From the NCBI GenBank assembly GCA_026120185.1, contig JANUWF010001275.1, positions 1 to 64,000 on the forward strand: a stretch of DNA of 64,000 nucleotides, in the 5' to 3' direction. Made by a program: the position numbers and the translations under genes. How positions within the stretch are numbered: the first letter of the stretch is position 1; every line of letters begins with the position of its first letter. The notes under the pieces were generated by a model. That model did not search any database. It saw only the letters and a list, made by a program, of their open reading frames with translations, and was not told the origin of the DNA. This DNA comes from Voacanga thouarsii (Eukaryota; Streptophyta; Magnoliopsida; Gentianales; Apocynaceae). Of the stretch, positions 22,966-33,804 are shown one piece after another.

Positions 22966-23577
22966 CTAATCCCTGTAGATTGCAATGGTTCCATGATAGT
23001 TGTAAGTTGAGGATGGACAAACAAGTGTTGTTGACAATTGAAATGATGAAGTATCAAGATGAAATTATTTTTGATATAGTCCCTATCAAGCTAGCCATTT
23101 AATTTTGGGATGGCCATGGCAATTTAATTGGAGTGTGTTGCATGATGGAAGGAGAAATTCCTACTCGGTTCTCAAGGGAAGCAAGTTATACTCTTCTACC
23201 CTTAACCCCAAGTGAGGTGAGAGAATTGCAAATAAAAATAAAGGACAATGAAAAAAAGAAGAGTGTAGCAGCAGACCTTCCAAAGTAAAGGAATTAGAGG
23301 GAAAATGATGAGGGAAAAGAAAGAGTTCAAAAGGAAACCTCAAAACAAAAAGAAGCAAAGGAGGAGAGTGAAAAAGAGAGAGAAGATGGAGAGAAAATAA
23401 GAGTGGCTCTTCTGTGTTTGAAAAATGACAACAAAGAGAGAGAGGCTACAATGAAAAAATGTGAATATGAGGGGAAAAATAAGTTGTATGTGGGAGTGTG
23501 TAAAATTATATTTTAATATTCACAACAAAATTCATTAACACATGATATTTTAATATTGTAAAATTATATTTTAATAT
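22966..23577 (+). pseudogene. Gypsy C2 fragment: protease/spacer region
   Basis: Plus-strand remnant of a gypsy related to family C but more diverged. LQWFHDS, IVPIKLAI and a LTPSEVRE block align with LQ..ND, VVPIEAGH and IAPSEVNKD of the family C copies, followed by a Lys/Glu-rich spacer (23240-23450). Stops interrupt it. Its left end is cut by B1's LTR and its right end by the LTR-A fragment at about 23578. A 21-bp repeat GTAAAATTATATTTTAATATT occurs at 23500-23520 and 23558-23578, at the junction. Confidence 0.7.
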
Positions 23578-24969
23578 TAACACGTGGATGCTTGTTAATG
23601 GAACAGGTTCATTGGATGACCTAGCTTTGAGATAATCACATGGATAACTATTTAGTGCTAGTGATATAATCTCAAATATAGCAAACGTGCAAGTATTCTT
23701 AGACTTTAGATCTCTAAAGTACTTTGTTTGCTAAGCCTTATACTTTGATTCCAATTTCCGGAGCTCGATCGAGGGCCGCCTATGGGATGGATATTGGATA
23801 CATGGTGAGGTAAATGAAAGTAGTTAAGAGGGTCAATAAAGGATTCACCACCCCTAATAGTAAGAGCGAATATCTCACAGCCACTTGTAGGAATTACTAC
23901 TCGAAAGTCCTTGGCCAAGGCAATTGTGTATTGGAAACAGTTCCAATTGATACATATCTAGAGTAGTGGGTTCCTGGTACAAGTACTATTGTATTTGGGC
24001 CAGAATTAATTCTGGAGGAAGTTGGTACCAATTCCGTACTCCGAGCCGAATGAGATATTGTATGGTGAAAGGAGTTGATTGCACTGAAGTTTATTATTGA
24101 AGGGTTCATGTCAAGCCACTTGACTTTCTGGACTCTTGGGTGGTCATGATGTGTTGCTAGATACCGCTCATAATCTGAGAATATGGGTTTATTAATTGAT
24201 GAATTAATAAACCACTCCTGATTAAAATTAATAGGATTAATTCTAATTAATTATGGATTATTAATTTTAAAGATGTTTGGATTAATTCATGTTCGCTACC
24301 AATTGACTGGGAAACCTAATAGGTCACACACAATAGAGGATTATATACTCAAGATGTTATTTGATAACATAGTGGGGTTAATTACGAGAAAGAGAAGTTG
24401 CTGTGGATGAATTGTAATTAGTTATAACTTATGGTCCAAATTGTAATTATGAGAACTTGATGTTCCCAATTACAATTAGGAAATTCTAATGGGATTAGAA
24501 TCCCCTATTTTTGGTAAGGGAATTTCATGTATATTGGTGAATATACACACGAAAAACATAAGCTGAAATTGGACACAAAAACCCTAGAGCAAGATACACA
24601 AAATCAGCCTCTTGTTCTCTCTCTCTCTCATTTTATTCTTGAAAGAAAAATTTAGCCGCCATCTTTTTCTGCTAGCACATAAATTTTGGTGCTTGAGTAT
24701 TCCTCTATGTGGATTACTATTAGAGATAATCACATACTGTGATTATAGTGGTTAGACGTTCAACTCACGTGGAGGTTGATCACGAGGATTGTTGGATCGT
24801 GCCTCAACTTAAAGAAGAAATTTTTGTTCTTCGGACGATCATGCAAAGGTAAAAGTTGTTACCTTTACCCTCATTATGTCTTGTTTTCCACATATAGATG
24901 GGTCCTGGGATGGTATCTCGTTTTATTTTCCACTGCACCGTATAGGATACGATCTTGAGATACCCAACA
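23578..24969 (+). repeat. Truncated LTR of copia family A (plus orientation)
   Basis: Matches the family-A LTRs in reverse complement from TTAACACGTGGATGC to GAGATACCCAACA. About 300-350 bp of its TGTTAGTG end are missing. No PBS follows at 24970, so this is not the 5' LTR of a retained element. A (TC)n stretch is at 24615-24629. The antisense ORF of the family is present but broken (minus-strand open pieces 24109-23897 and 23918-23706). Confidence 0.9.
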
Positions 24970-25126
24970 AAAGCAACCAACAAGCTAAGGAACATAAAGA
25001 GTGTGAAGAGATAGATGCTAAAGAGAAAGCTAAAGAAAGCTGCATTTGCACAAAAATTCGTATGGAAGGCCATAAGAGCACAAAATAAAGGGTGAGGATA
25101 AGAAAAATGAACCAGCATGAAAAATA
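24970..25126 (+). pseudogene. Gypsy C2 spacer remnant
   Basis: Directly after the LTR-A fragment, a Lys/Glu-rich stretch (SNQQAKEHKECEEIDAKEK, then KESCICTK) resembles the charged spacer of gypsy family C and ends in stops near 25088. It is probably the other side of the C2 sequence interrupted by the LTR. Weak evidence, as composition is the main clue. Confidence 0.35.
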
Positions 25127-25274
25127 GTGCTCACTTGGTGCCAGGCCCAATAAGGCTACCTGGTGTCAGGTCTACTAGTCCTTATGGCCAAATTTTTTCA
25201 GTGCCCACCTGGTACCATGCCCAACAAGGTTACCTGGTGCTAGGTCACTTCGGGCCATGCCCTATTTTGCTCAG
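25127..25274. repeat. Tandem duplication, two 74-bp units
   Basis: Units 25127-25200 and 25201-25274 each begin GTGCYCACYTGGTRCCA, contain TACCTGGTG and end TTTxxTCA. The units are diverged, so the duplication is old. Within each unit CCTGGT and ACCAGG-like words recur. The segment lies at the same relative place as the GC-rich part of LTR-C (26560-26660), suggesting it belongs to a C2-type LTR. Confidence 0.75.
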
Positions 25275-26272
25275 TTTTTCTTCTTTTGTTTTGTTTTATT
25301 TCCAATTAAATTCGTACGACTTTTATTATGTAATAGGGACATTTTGAACCTTGAAAAAACTTGAATAGATGAGATTTCATCTCACCTTAGTTAGGTTTTG
25401 ATGTATATATATATATGACATTATAATAATTCAAATGTAACTTGGATATTATTATTGAGATAAAAAAATACTCTTGAGAGAGTTCTTTGAGGGTTCTTCT
25501 ATGAAGGCTAAGACCAATCTTAGGATTCCATTCCTTGTCTTTGATTTAGGTCTATAAACTCATAAAGATAGATCAAACTAACCTATCAAAATAGAATCTT
25601 TATTTCTTGCTAAGCTACAGGTCTAGAGTAGGGGTTATTTTTGGTTTCCTGGTTCATCTACTTCAATAGTTCTTGACTCCTAGTTAGGTTAAGGGTTTTT
25701 AGGTATTAATTAGTTGACTTGATTCTTATTTTTAGAGTTCTAAGTTCTTTCGTTTGGTGTTGGGTCCTAGTATTTAAATTGGATATCATGTTTCTTCACA
25801 AAAATCACTATTTTGAACTTTTAATTGGGTCTTATATTTTACCCCAAATTTAGCCACAAAATTCATTGAGAAATCACCCCCAAGATCATATCACCTTCTT
25901 TTATATAGGATAAGAATGTTAAGGCTAGATAAGGATACAAGGAGAAAAGAATAAAAAAGAGACAAAATGAAATGCCATGATGTCGTGACTATCATTCTAC
26001 ACACCGTCATGCAACTGCAAGACTTCAAAAGTTAATATTTTGGGAATCAATCATGCCATGCCCCTCAACTTACACATTATCGTGTGTCATCAAGTTGCAG
26101 AAAATGAAAAGCGTCTAGACCTTCACGACATCATGCTAGTTGTTATCCACAACACCATGCACCAATATAGCACATACAATAATTGATCCCCGGCAAAATT
26201 GGAGAATCAAAGCATGCACAATTCCATGCAGATCATCTTTTACGGCATCATGCAACATCGCAAATTACCCCA
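25275..26272 (+). other. LTR-like and unassigned non-coding sequence
   Basis: 25275-25795 resembles the downstream half of LTR-C in layout (TTATGTAATAGGGACATTTTG, CTTGAGAGAGTTCTTTGAGG, Pyr-rich runs), so it may be a C2 LTR. 25796-26272 contains many CATGC/CATGA words (six or more within about 250 bp) and no coding frame. I see no TSD and no clear ends, and I cannot assign it to a family. Confidence 0.3.
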
Positions 26273-27280
26273 TGTAATGCGAATCAATCTCGCTAAGAAG
26301 TTCAATCTCAAGAAGAGGGAATGACCTTGCAAAAACTAATGACAAAATCAAGGACTAAAAGGTTCTAAGGTAATATCCAATTGCTTATAAAATCATGTTT
26401 GGGGATGGAAGAGATTTGGAAGGATGTTGAAAGTAGCCAAGAGCTCAACTTGATGACTATCCAAGAGGAACCCCAACAAAAACTCAAGCTAGTACTAAAT
26501 GAGGAAGAAAACACTGAAAAACAGCAAACCAACGAAGAACCAATGCCAGCCCAAGCCAGCTAAACTAGCGCGGGCAGCGTACTGTAGGTGACGGGTTTCA
26601 ATCTTAGTAAAGAACTAACTTTTGCGCTAGTGCCAAAACAGGTGCCAACTCATATCGGGGCCCAAATCCCTATTTCGTGATTTTTGATATTTTTTCTAGT
26701 TTCTTTCTATTTTGAACATTTTGTAAACACTTTTAAAGTATTAATTTATCTTAGGGCCTTAAGAATCACTTAGCTTGGGTTAAGGTAGTAGAAATACATC
26801 TTTTTTATAATTTGACAAGACAATCTATATACTTTATTCAAATTTGAAGAAAGTGTCTTGAGAGATCTTTGCCTCTTTATTCATCTTGTTCAAGACCATG
26901 CTTAGGGTTTAGTCCTCTGTTTGAAAGAGTCTCTAATTCTTTTGAATAATTTATTGTGGTTTCGCTTTACTGGTTCTTAATTGCTTTGTTCTTTTAAGGT
27001 TTATCTTGACTTCTATTATTTAAATGCCTATAATTTCTTCTCTTTTGTTATTGATTCCCTTTGTTATCTCAAGGACATTTGGCTGAGTCTATAGTTGATC
27101 TTGCTACTATCTTGTGGGTCTTTGATGCCTAGTTCTTCAAAGTTTTGCTTGAGTGTAGATAGATAGTTGAATTCCTCAATTTTGGCTACACACTCCACTG
27201 TTTTGGTTCCATTATATGAGCTGAGATATTAGCCACCTGTTCTATTAATTTAACCAAGAAAACTACTTAAGATTATATCA
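26273..27280 (+). repeat. 5' LTR of gypsy C
   Basis: About 1.0 kb, matched to 44637-45567 by blocks such as AAGGTTCTAAGGT and CCAATTGCTTATAAAA. It ends in ...TATATCA shortly before the PBS. The exact 5' end is uncertain (TGTAATGC at 26273 against TGATGGGA in the 3' copy). The TATA-like site is mutated here (TAGAAATA at 26789) but intact in the 3' LTR. Confidence 0.75.
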
Positions 27281-27287
27281 AAGAGTT

Positions 27288-27299
27288 TGGTATCAGAGT
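27288..27299 (+). other. Primer binding site of gypsy C
   Basis: TGGTATCAGAGT, the initiator tRNA-Met type with one end mismatch, seven bases after the proposed LTR end. Confidence 0.8.
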
Positions 27300-28172
27300 A
27301 AGGAAAGATTTAATTCCAATAAAAGCTTGAAATCAAGAATAAGCCCTAGAAAGTTGAAGAAAAATAAGAGAAATCTTGTAACTCAAAAAAATGCATCAAA
27401 AAGGTCATGATATCATTATTATTTCTTGATTTCTCCTGAAGAAAATTGCTCCTTGATGGTATTATAATACTTTGTAACAAATTTATCTCATGTTTTTTGT
27501 GAAAATGGGCTTGAATATGGGTGAAAATTTTAGTTGGTTTTAAGTGATGGGATTGCAACTACGGTGTTTGATAAATGTTCTATAATAATATTTGTAAATA
27601 TAGTTGGGAATTTTTACTTTTATATTTCATTCCTTGGGATGTTATGACTTGATATATCACTCTATTATTTAAATCCATGCTCATTGAACTTATCTTTACT
27701 GCTGCACTATCGTGATTATCTTGTTCTTCATATTCCTATTCACTAGTTGTTCTGATTTCTTCGTTCTTGCAAATTCTCATTCGTTTCTTGTTTGAAAATG
27801 CTTCATTATGCTTTTAGTATTTGTTCTTGTGTTAATTAAGTACTCACTTCTTGAAATTCTTACTTGAAAACTTGTTTACTTAAGATGCCCAACAATTATT
27901 TGTTGAAATTCCCTTAAGACCACCTACTTGGAAAATCCATTGATTTTTGTTGACTCACTTAGATGAACTAAATCTTTATCTATTGAGGAGAATTGATATT
28001 GAATAAAAAGGCTTAAGTATTGAGAAAAAGGTAAGAAGGTAAGATTATTATCAAAAGAGCCAAAGAGAGTAAATACAAGTATAGAATGACTATCTTTGAG
28101 AGTAAACACGCAAGGAAGTGAAGAGAGTATCTATTTCTTTTATAGGTATAATTCATTGAGTATTCCACCACC
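27300..28172 (+). other. Leader between PBS and gag of gypsy C
   Basis: No conserved coding frame. A/T-rich, with only short unrelated ORFs. It ends at the gag ATG in a favourable context (CACCACCATGG). Confidence 0.6.
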
Positions 28173-29660
28173 ATGGCCTATGAACAAGAAATCCATAGGC
28201 CTAACCCAAGTGGACCTTGTAGGCCACAATAAGAACCAAATAATGCTAGGGCTTTGCGAGAGGATTTAAATGCTATGTTGAGAACAATGTACAGTAAGTT
28301 TGGAGGCATGATACGGGACATCACGTGATTGAGAAATTATTTGGGTCAATCTTCTACCGTGGCGCAAAGAAGGGGCCAAGAATGATTTAAAGCTCCTAGC
28401 CCTAGAATGAGGGATGATGATGTCCATACTCCTCTATTAAATACTCAACAAGGTGAAGAGTGAGATGAGCACTCTATTAGGGGATTCCAACAAGCTCCCA
28501 TAAGAGGAGGAAGATAAGGTATGAGAGGAAGACGAGGTAAGAGCTAAGGAAGGATTGGTGGAAATAATCTAAGGGGATTGGAAAGAGAGTTTGAGGCAGT
28601 TGATTAATGGTATGAAGGGGAACATGGTGATGCCAATGGGTAACTTAATAGTGGATAGGGCAATAGAGGAGATATAAGAGAAGAAAATGAAGAAGAGATA
28701 GAATTAAGCCATATCTAGATGATGGTGCCTACATTCTATGGAGAGAGTGATCTCGAAGCCTATTTTATGTGGGAGAGAAAAATGGAAATATTCTTTGAGT
28801 GCCATACCTATAGTGAAATATCAAAGGTGATGCTAGCTATTTTGGGCTTTTCAGAGTATGCTTTAGTTTGGTGGAAACAAGTTAGTGCTCAAAGAAAGTA
28901 AATTAGAGTAGAATCCATGGCAAATTGGAACTTATTAAAAGACATAGTGAGGGTTAGGTTTGTTCCACACCATTACTACAATGACCTCTACCAAAGGTTT
29001 CAATCACTCATGCAAGGGAATAAGAGTACAGATGATTATCATAATGAAATGGAAGTGATGTTGTTGAGGGCTGAAATCCATGAGAACTTTAGAGCAACAA
29101 AGGTTAGGTTCATAGGAGAATTGAATGGGGAAATAGTTAATTTGGTAGAGTTGCACTCTTATAACCATTTGGAGGATATGGTTCATGCTGCTATGAAGAT
29201 TGAGAGGGAACTAAAAAGGTAGGCCTTTGCTAAGCCTACACAACCAAATCCAAGCACTACTAGTAAGATACTAATAAAGAAGGATGATGCTCTTAAACTT
29301 TTCCAATTGGAGTACAACATACCAATAGAATGATGGAAGCCTAGGGAAGATTGGAACAAGGACAAGAGAAAAGCTATGGAAAGGCCACAATAGAATATAA
29401 ACATCAAGTGCTTTATATGTTTTAGTTATGGCCATACTTTTATGATTGTCCAAGCAAAAGGGCTACGTACACTATCCCCTATGGAGAAGTCTCAACCAAT
29501 AAAGAAGAAAATGGATAAAAGTAGTAAAGAGACCAAGAAGAAAATGGGGATGAGGAAAGTAATGCAGGAAAGTTGCTGGAGTCACAAGAAGATCCTTGAA
29601 TTCTTAAGCAATTGAAGACCAATGCCATCAACAAAGAGAGAACATATTCTATGCAAGGTA
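28173..29660 (+). pseudogene. Gypsy C Gag, degenerate
   Basis: Starts at ATG 28173 (MAYEQEIHRPNPSG). Several stops follow in the Arg/Gly-rich N-terminal part. 28719-28901 has MVPTFYGESDLEAYFMWERK and the AILGFSEYALVWW block; 28917-29222 has NLLKDIVRVRFVPHHYYND, RFQSLMQGNKSTDDY and VELHSYNHLEDMVHAAMKIE. The zinc knuckle near 29412 keeps C-F-I-C-FSYG-H, but a lost base in the run after it destroys the last Cys frame. The product would be the capsid/nucleocapsid; the same family as 11255-12058. Confidence 0.88.
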
Positions 29661-29824
29661 TCAAATCAACAAGACCCAATGTAGCATCATTGTGGATAGT
29701 AGGAGTTGTACTAATGTGATTAATGCAAGCTTAGTTGATTAATTGGGCTTGAAGTGGATTAAACAACATAAACCCTACAAGTTGTAATGGTTGAATGACA
29801 GTGGGGAATTGAGGGCTAACAAAC
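29661..29824 (+). pseudogene. Gypsy C protease, N-terminal part
   Basis: The block reading I-V-D-S-R-S-C-T-N-V-I matches the protease active-site loop, with the expected D-S-G changed to D-S-R (GGG/GGA to AGG-type change). A LQWLNDSGEL-like block follows up to the solo LTR E at 29825. The downstream part continues at 31292. Confidence 0.75.
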
Positions 29825-31291
29825 TGATAGGGGCTAAATTAGTCATATTTTTCTAAGTTCTTTAAGGTTCTTTTGTGATACATTTTGTTCAACAACTAGT
29901 CATATTCCTTTATATTTGAGATTTTACTCGTGGAAAGGTATTTTGTTCTTTATTTCAGATTTTTAGGGTAAAATGAAACAAAGACGTTGCACAATAGAGG
30001 AGAGGCAGCACCGGCTAGGGCCCTAGAATCGGCATCGGCCATGCACCGTTGAAACGAACTTCAAAGCGAAAAAAAATTGGCAAAATAGAGTCAAATCGGT
30101 GTCGGCTCCAAGAGTCAAGGTAGCGCCAGCTGCATTCTGGAACACATTGTGCAAAATTTGAAGAAAAATCGACGAACAAGTAGAGAAGCATAACACAACC
30201 GGCGCCTACTGTGCTCTGGATCTAAGGCGGTGCTTGATTTTTTCTATGCGATTTTTGGTAATCTGTGGAGTTTTAGTATCTTCCAACTTCTATTCGGTCA
30301 ACAACTTTGTACCTACAAGTTTAGGCACTTCCTAAGCCTATAAATAGATGAAAAACATAAGGAAAAATAGGAGAATTCATTGATCATCATAGAACATTAC
30401 TCAACCAAAGGAGGAATTTTTTAACTCAAGGAGGATTGTACAAGAAGGTCTTCAAATGAAGAAGAAAGAGGCTTGTCTATAAGTGTTTTCCTTTACTTTG
30501 TTTTCTTTTTCTTGAACAATGATATGTTAATTGTTTTATTGTGATTCGACATTGTTTTAGATATTCATAATTTTTAGAGTTATTTGATTTTTTTGATTAA
30601 TTGATTGTTCTTCTTGGTATTTAATTACTTAGGTGTATTACGAGATTAATTGGTTATTTTTTTTCATTAACTTGCTAGACCAAAGAGGTTAATGGTGGTT
30701 GCAATTGATTAATTTCATATTTATTGGCTGTTAACTTGCAAAACCAAAAAGGTTAATTGCTGAGGATTGAGTAATTAAAGGTTAATTGATGTTGCCAGAC
30801 TCAAGGATTCATTGATTAATTTCATGCTTTAAACTTTCCAGACCAAGGAAATTTAATCAAGTATTGTGTTTAATGCATCTTTTGGATGAATTAGTTGAGA
30901 CAAACCAAGTGATGCTAATTTACCTTTATCCTTCATGGTGCCAAGAGATGAATTACTTATGATAATGGTTAGGTCCTTTGAGATCATGTTTGTCTAAACA
31001 ATGGTTTGAGTTACCTACTTCTCCATCCTTAACATGTATATATTTTTATTTTTATTTTATTTTGTTTTAATTTGTTTGTTTTTTTACTTTATCGAGTTAG
31101 TTAAACAATGAAAGAAAGGGATTAATGTCTACTTGTTCCTAGAGTATCAACACTCGTGTGAACCCTATGCTCGGTTAATTATGAGTACGCTTACTCATAT
31201 ATGTGATTTGGGTTGAACGTTTTAATTTAACATGATTGGGAATGTACTTAGTTTGTGTATGATTTTTATACCCAAGTCCGAACACATTACA
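29825..31291 (+). repeat. Solo LTR, family E
   Basis: About 1,467 bp beginning TGATAGGGGC and ending CACATTACA, inserted in the protease of gypsy C. AACAAA is found on both sides (29818-29823 and 31292-31297), with one extra C before the left end, so the boundary is known to within a base or two. A plant TATA box (TATAAATAG) lies at 30339, supporting plus orientation. GC-rich CGGC/GCCGG-like words are concentrated at 30010-30235, and diverged repeats with 'GACCAAAGAGGTTAAT' words occur at 30660-30860. No internal domain remains. Confidence 0.82.
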
Positions 31292-32029
31292 AACAAATAT
31301 TTTGATGTCTTTTGAGATGAAGAAGTACAAGGATGTTGTGCTATGTGATGTAGTGCCTATTGAAGCGGGTCACTTTCTCCTAGGGAGGCCTTAGCAATAT
31401 GATAGAAATGTGAAACATAATGGAAGGAAGAACATTTACTCCATTCTCAAAGAGGAGTCCAAATTCACCTTTACCCCCATAGCCCCAAGTGAGGTGAACA
31501 AAGACCAAAGAATCATCAGGGAAAGAAAGAAGTAAAAGGAATCACAAGATGCCAAACAAGAATAAGAGTTAGAGAGAAAAGAACAAAAGAGGAAAGAGAA
31601 AGAGTTGAGGGAGTGAATGAGAAAACAAATTCCACTGACCATCACGAATAGAAGTGAGCAAGAACAAGAGAAGGAAGGTAAAAGAAGAGTGAACAATTTT
31701 GCTAAAGGGAGTGAGGTCATAGAACATAAGGAACCAGTTATTCTTCTTATTTACAAAGGTTCTTATATTTCTACTAATGATTTTACTTTCTCTTTACCTA
31801 ATAAAATTACAGCCATCCTCCAAGAGTTTGAAGATGTATTTCTAAAAGAGGTGCCCAAAAAATTATAACCTATAAGAGGAATTAAGTATCAAATAGATTT
31901 AGTACCCGGAGCCATCATCCCCAACCAACCGGCCTATAAAACCAATCCGAAGGAGGCCAAGGAATTACGAAAGCAAGTGGAGGAATTATTTGAGAATGGA
32001 CATGTGAGAGAGAGCCTAAGCCTATGTAC
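31292..32029 (+). pseudogene. Gypsy C protease end, spacer and RT start
   Basis: Continues the gene interrupted at 29824: KKYKDVVLCDVVPIEAGH and FLLGRP then a stop, SILKEESKFTFTPIAPSEV and KDQRI, a Lys/Glu spacer with several stops, then 31617-31868 (RVNNFAKGSEVIEHKEPV, LQEFEDVFLKEVPKKL) and [25 protein letters not shown]. It is cut within the codons for Leu-Cys-Thr at 32029; reading resumes at 40473 with [12 protein letters not shown]. Confidence 0.87.
32025..32029. repeat. TSD of solo LTR B, left copy
   Basis: TGTAC, matched exactly at 40468-40472. Confidence 0.92.
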
Positions 32030-32518
32030 TGTAACACCCCACTACCTAAGCCCAACAGAGCCGGGGATGTCACCCCATCCAAAGGACAAGATGTCTTTAT
32101 AACTAGGTCACACAAACGAAAATAAAAATAATACTTTAAAGTTGATCTTATTACAACCCAAACATTCAAGAACAAATCCAAAATAAATTGATTACTATCA
32201 TCTCTCAAAACAACACATAAAATAAATAACATAAAGTGTTCAAAGTAGACAACAAATCTAGCTACTCATCTCCACAGCAGGATCAATCTGAAAACACGGC
32301 ATAAAAGGGTTATGAGATAAAAATCTCAGTAAGCCCGTGTGTGCTTTGTGTAACACCCTATATTTTTATCTTGTCATAGCGGGCCGACTCAGGTGGGATG
32401 TTGCCCCGACTGAAATCTCAGGCTAGGAGTCTTTATAAAGAATTGAACTTAAAATAAGCAGGTAAATGTCGAAACTTAAGTAATACATAAAACATGCTCT
32501 TTCATTATATAAATATAC

Positions 32519-32523
<5 letters not shown>

Positions 32524-32560
<37 letters not shown>
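32524..32560. repeat. (TA)n microsatellite
   Basis: Uninterrupted TA dinucleotide repeat of about 37 bp within LTR D. Confidence 0.95.
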
Positions 32561-32563
<3 letters not shown>

Positions 32564-33784
32564 TCACGATAGATACATCATCATGGTTCCAAAAATACAC
32601 AAGCCAAAATAGTTTCATCATTTATGCACATTAATCACACTAAAAGATTCGCTATCTAGTGCTGGAGGCTAAGTCTGAGTAGTATCGTCATTAGTCTTCA
32701 GCTCCAATTCATAAAAAAAAGGCAAACATACGTGTGAGTGGTATATTCAGTAAGTCCCATGTGTGCCAGTGTTTTTCTTAGAAGAGAGAGTCGTTTTTTC
32801 AATTTCTTTACTGAAATAAATTTTATAATAGGGAAACAGCGATAATTGGTAAATTGTACATTTAAAAAACAATGATTTCCAAACATATGGCCCTCAATTT
32901 TAATAAATACGGGTTCTTCCCCTTTGCGAAGTGCGACCCGCATGCAAAGTTCAAGGAACTTCGCCTTCGGCTATACGGTCTCTTGTGCTAGAGACTGCGC
33001 CTTATAGCACGTCACTCGTGATATGCCGGAAAGGTGAGCAGCGTACAAATGTACCTCACCGTGCACTTAGGGATCTTTTACTTGTCACCATCAACTAGGG
33101 GTCCTAATCTTGACGTCAATCACCATCGAGGTGGCAAGGGACACTGAGTGTCCCCGCTCAGTATCATGTGAACAACCCACCATCATAATCAATAGGCAAT
33201 TGCCAGGCTCAAAACGGCTAGCTAGGGACGGCTAATTCCATTGTCTTGTCGCCCCGTTCGGAGTAAGATAAGCCCAATAACTGGACCGGGTTATTTGGGT
33301 TCATCTATCTCTAACGAGAGCTAGTACAAAGGTCAAAGCCCTCGCTCAGTATTCAACGTCTTCACTTATTCACATATTCAATATACTTCTTTGAAATGAG
33401 TCTGTTCTCCCCGAAGAGAATTCAAAACAACTCATTCTTGGGGCCAAATATCATTTTCTAAAATTTTTATATCACCAGAGTGGGTATTTTTAAGAGCTAT
33501 CAAAATTATATGAATTTCATCTCGGAAGCCTTTAAGCATAAAGAAAGCTTACTGAAACATTTTGTAAATATCAATTAGACTGGATTCATAGACTTCAATC
33601 ATGTCAAGAGGACATAGTTTATATCAAAGAAACATTAATTTTTGTCAGAAAACACATAGCTAATGGTAGTTTTAAAATCAAGGGACTCACCATGTATATT
33701 AAGTCAAAGTTGCACTCGTATAGCCCTAAAAGGAGTTCACTCGACTTGATTCACCTACACCATTAGTATATCTCCGTACTATTA

Positions 33785-33804
33785 ATTAATGGATTCAAAT
33801 GCTT
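33785..33804. repeat. TSD of the LINE, left copy
   Basis: 20-bp direct repeat beginning ATTAATGGATTC, identical to 34528-34547. The length is typical of target-primed reverse transcription. Confidence 0.93.

Noticed and set aside
24970..25100. The LTR ending at 24969 as a 5' LTR of a copia element
   Set aside because: No TGGTATCAGAGC primer site and no copia leader or Gag follow; the sequence is gypsy-like instead.
30660..30860. CRISPR-like or satellite array
   Set aside because: The repeats in LTR-E are diverged, uneven in length and few; there is no spacer regularity and the context is eukaryotic.
31436..31720. 94-codon minus-strand ORF rich in Ser/Phe/Leu
   Set aside because: Antisense of the Lys/Glu-rich gypsy C spacer, which automatically gives Ser/Phe/Leu codons on the other strand.
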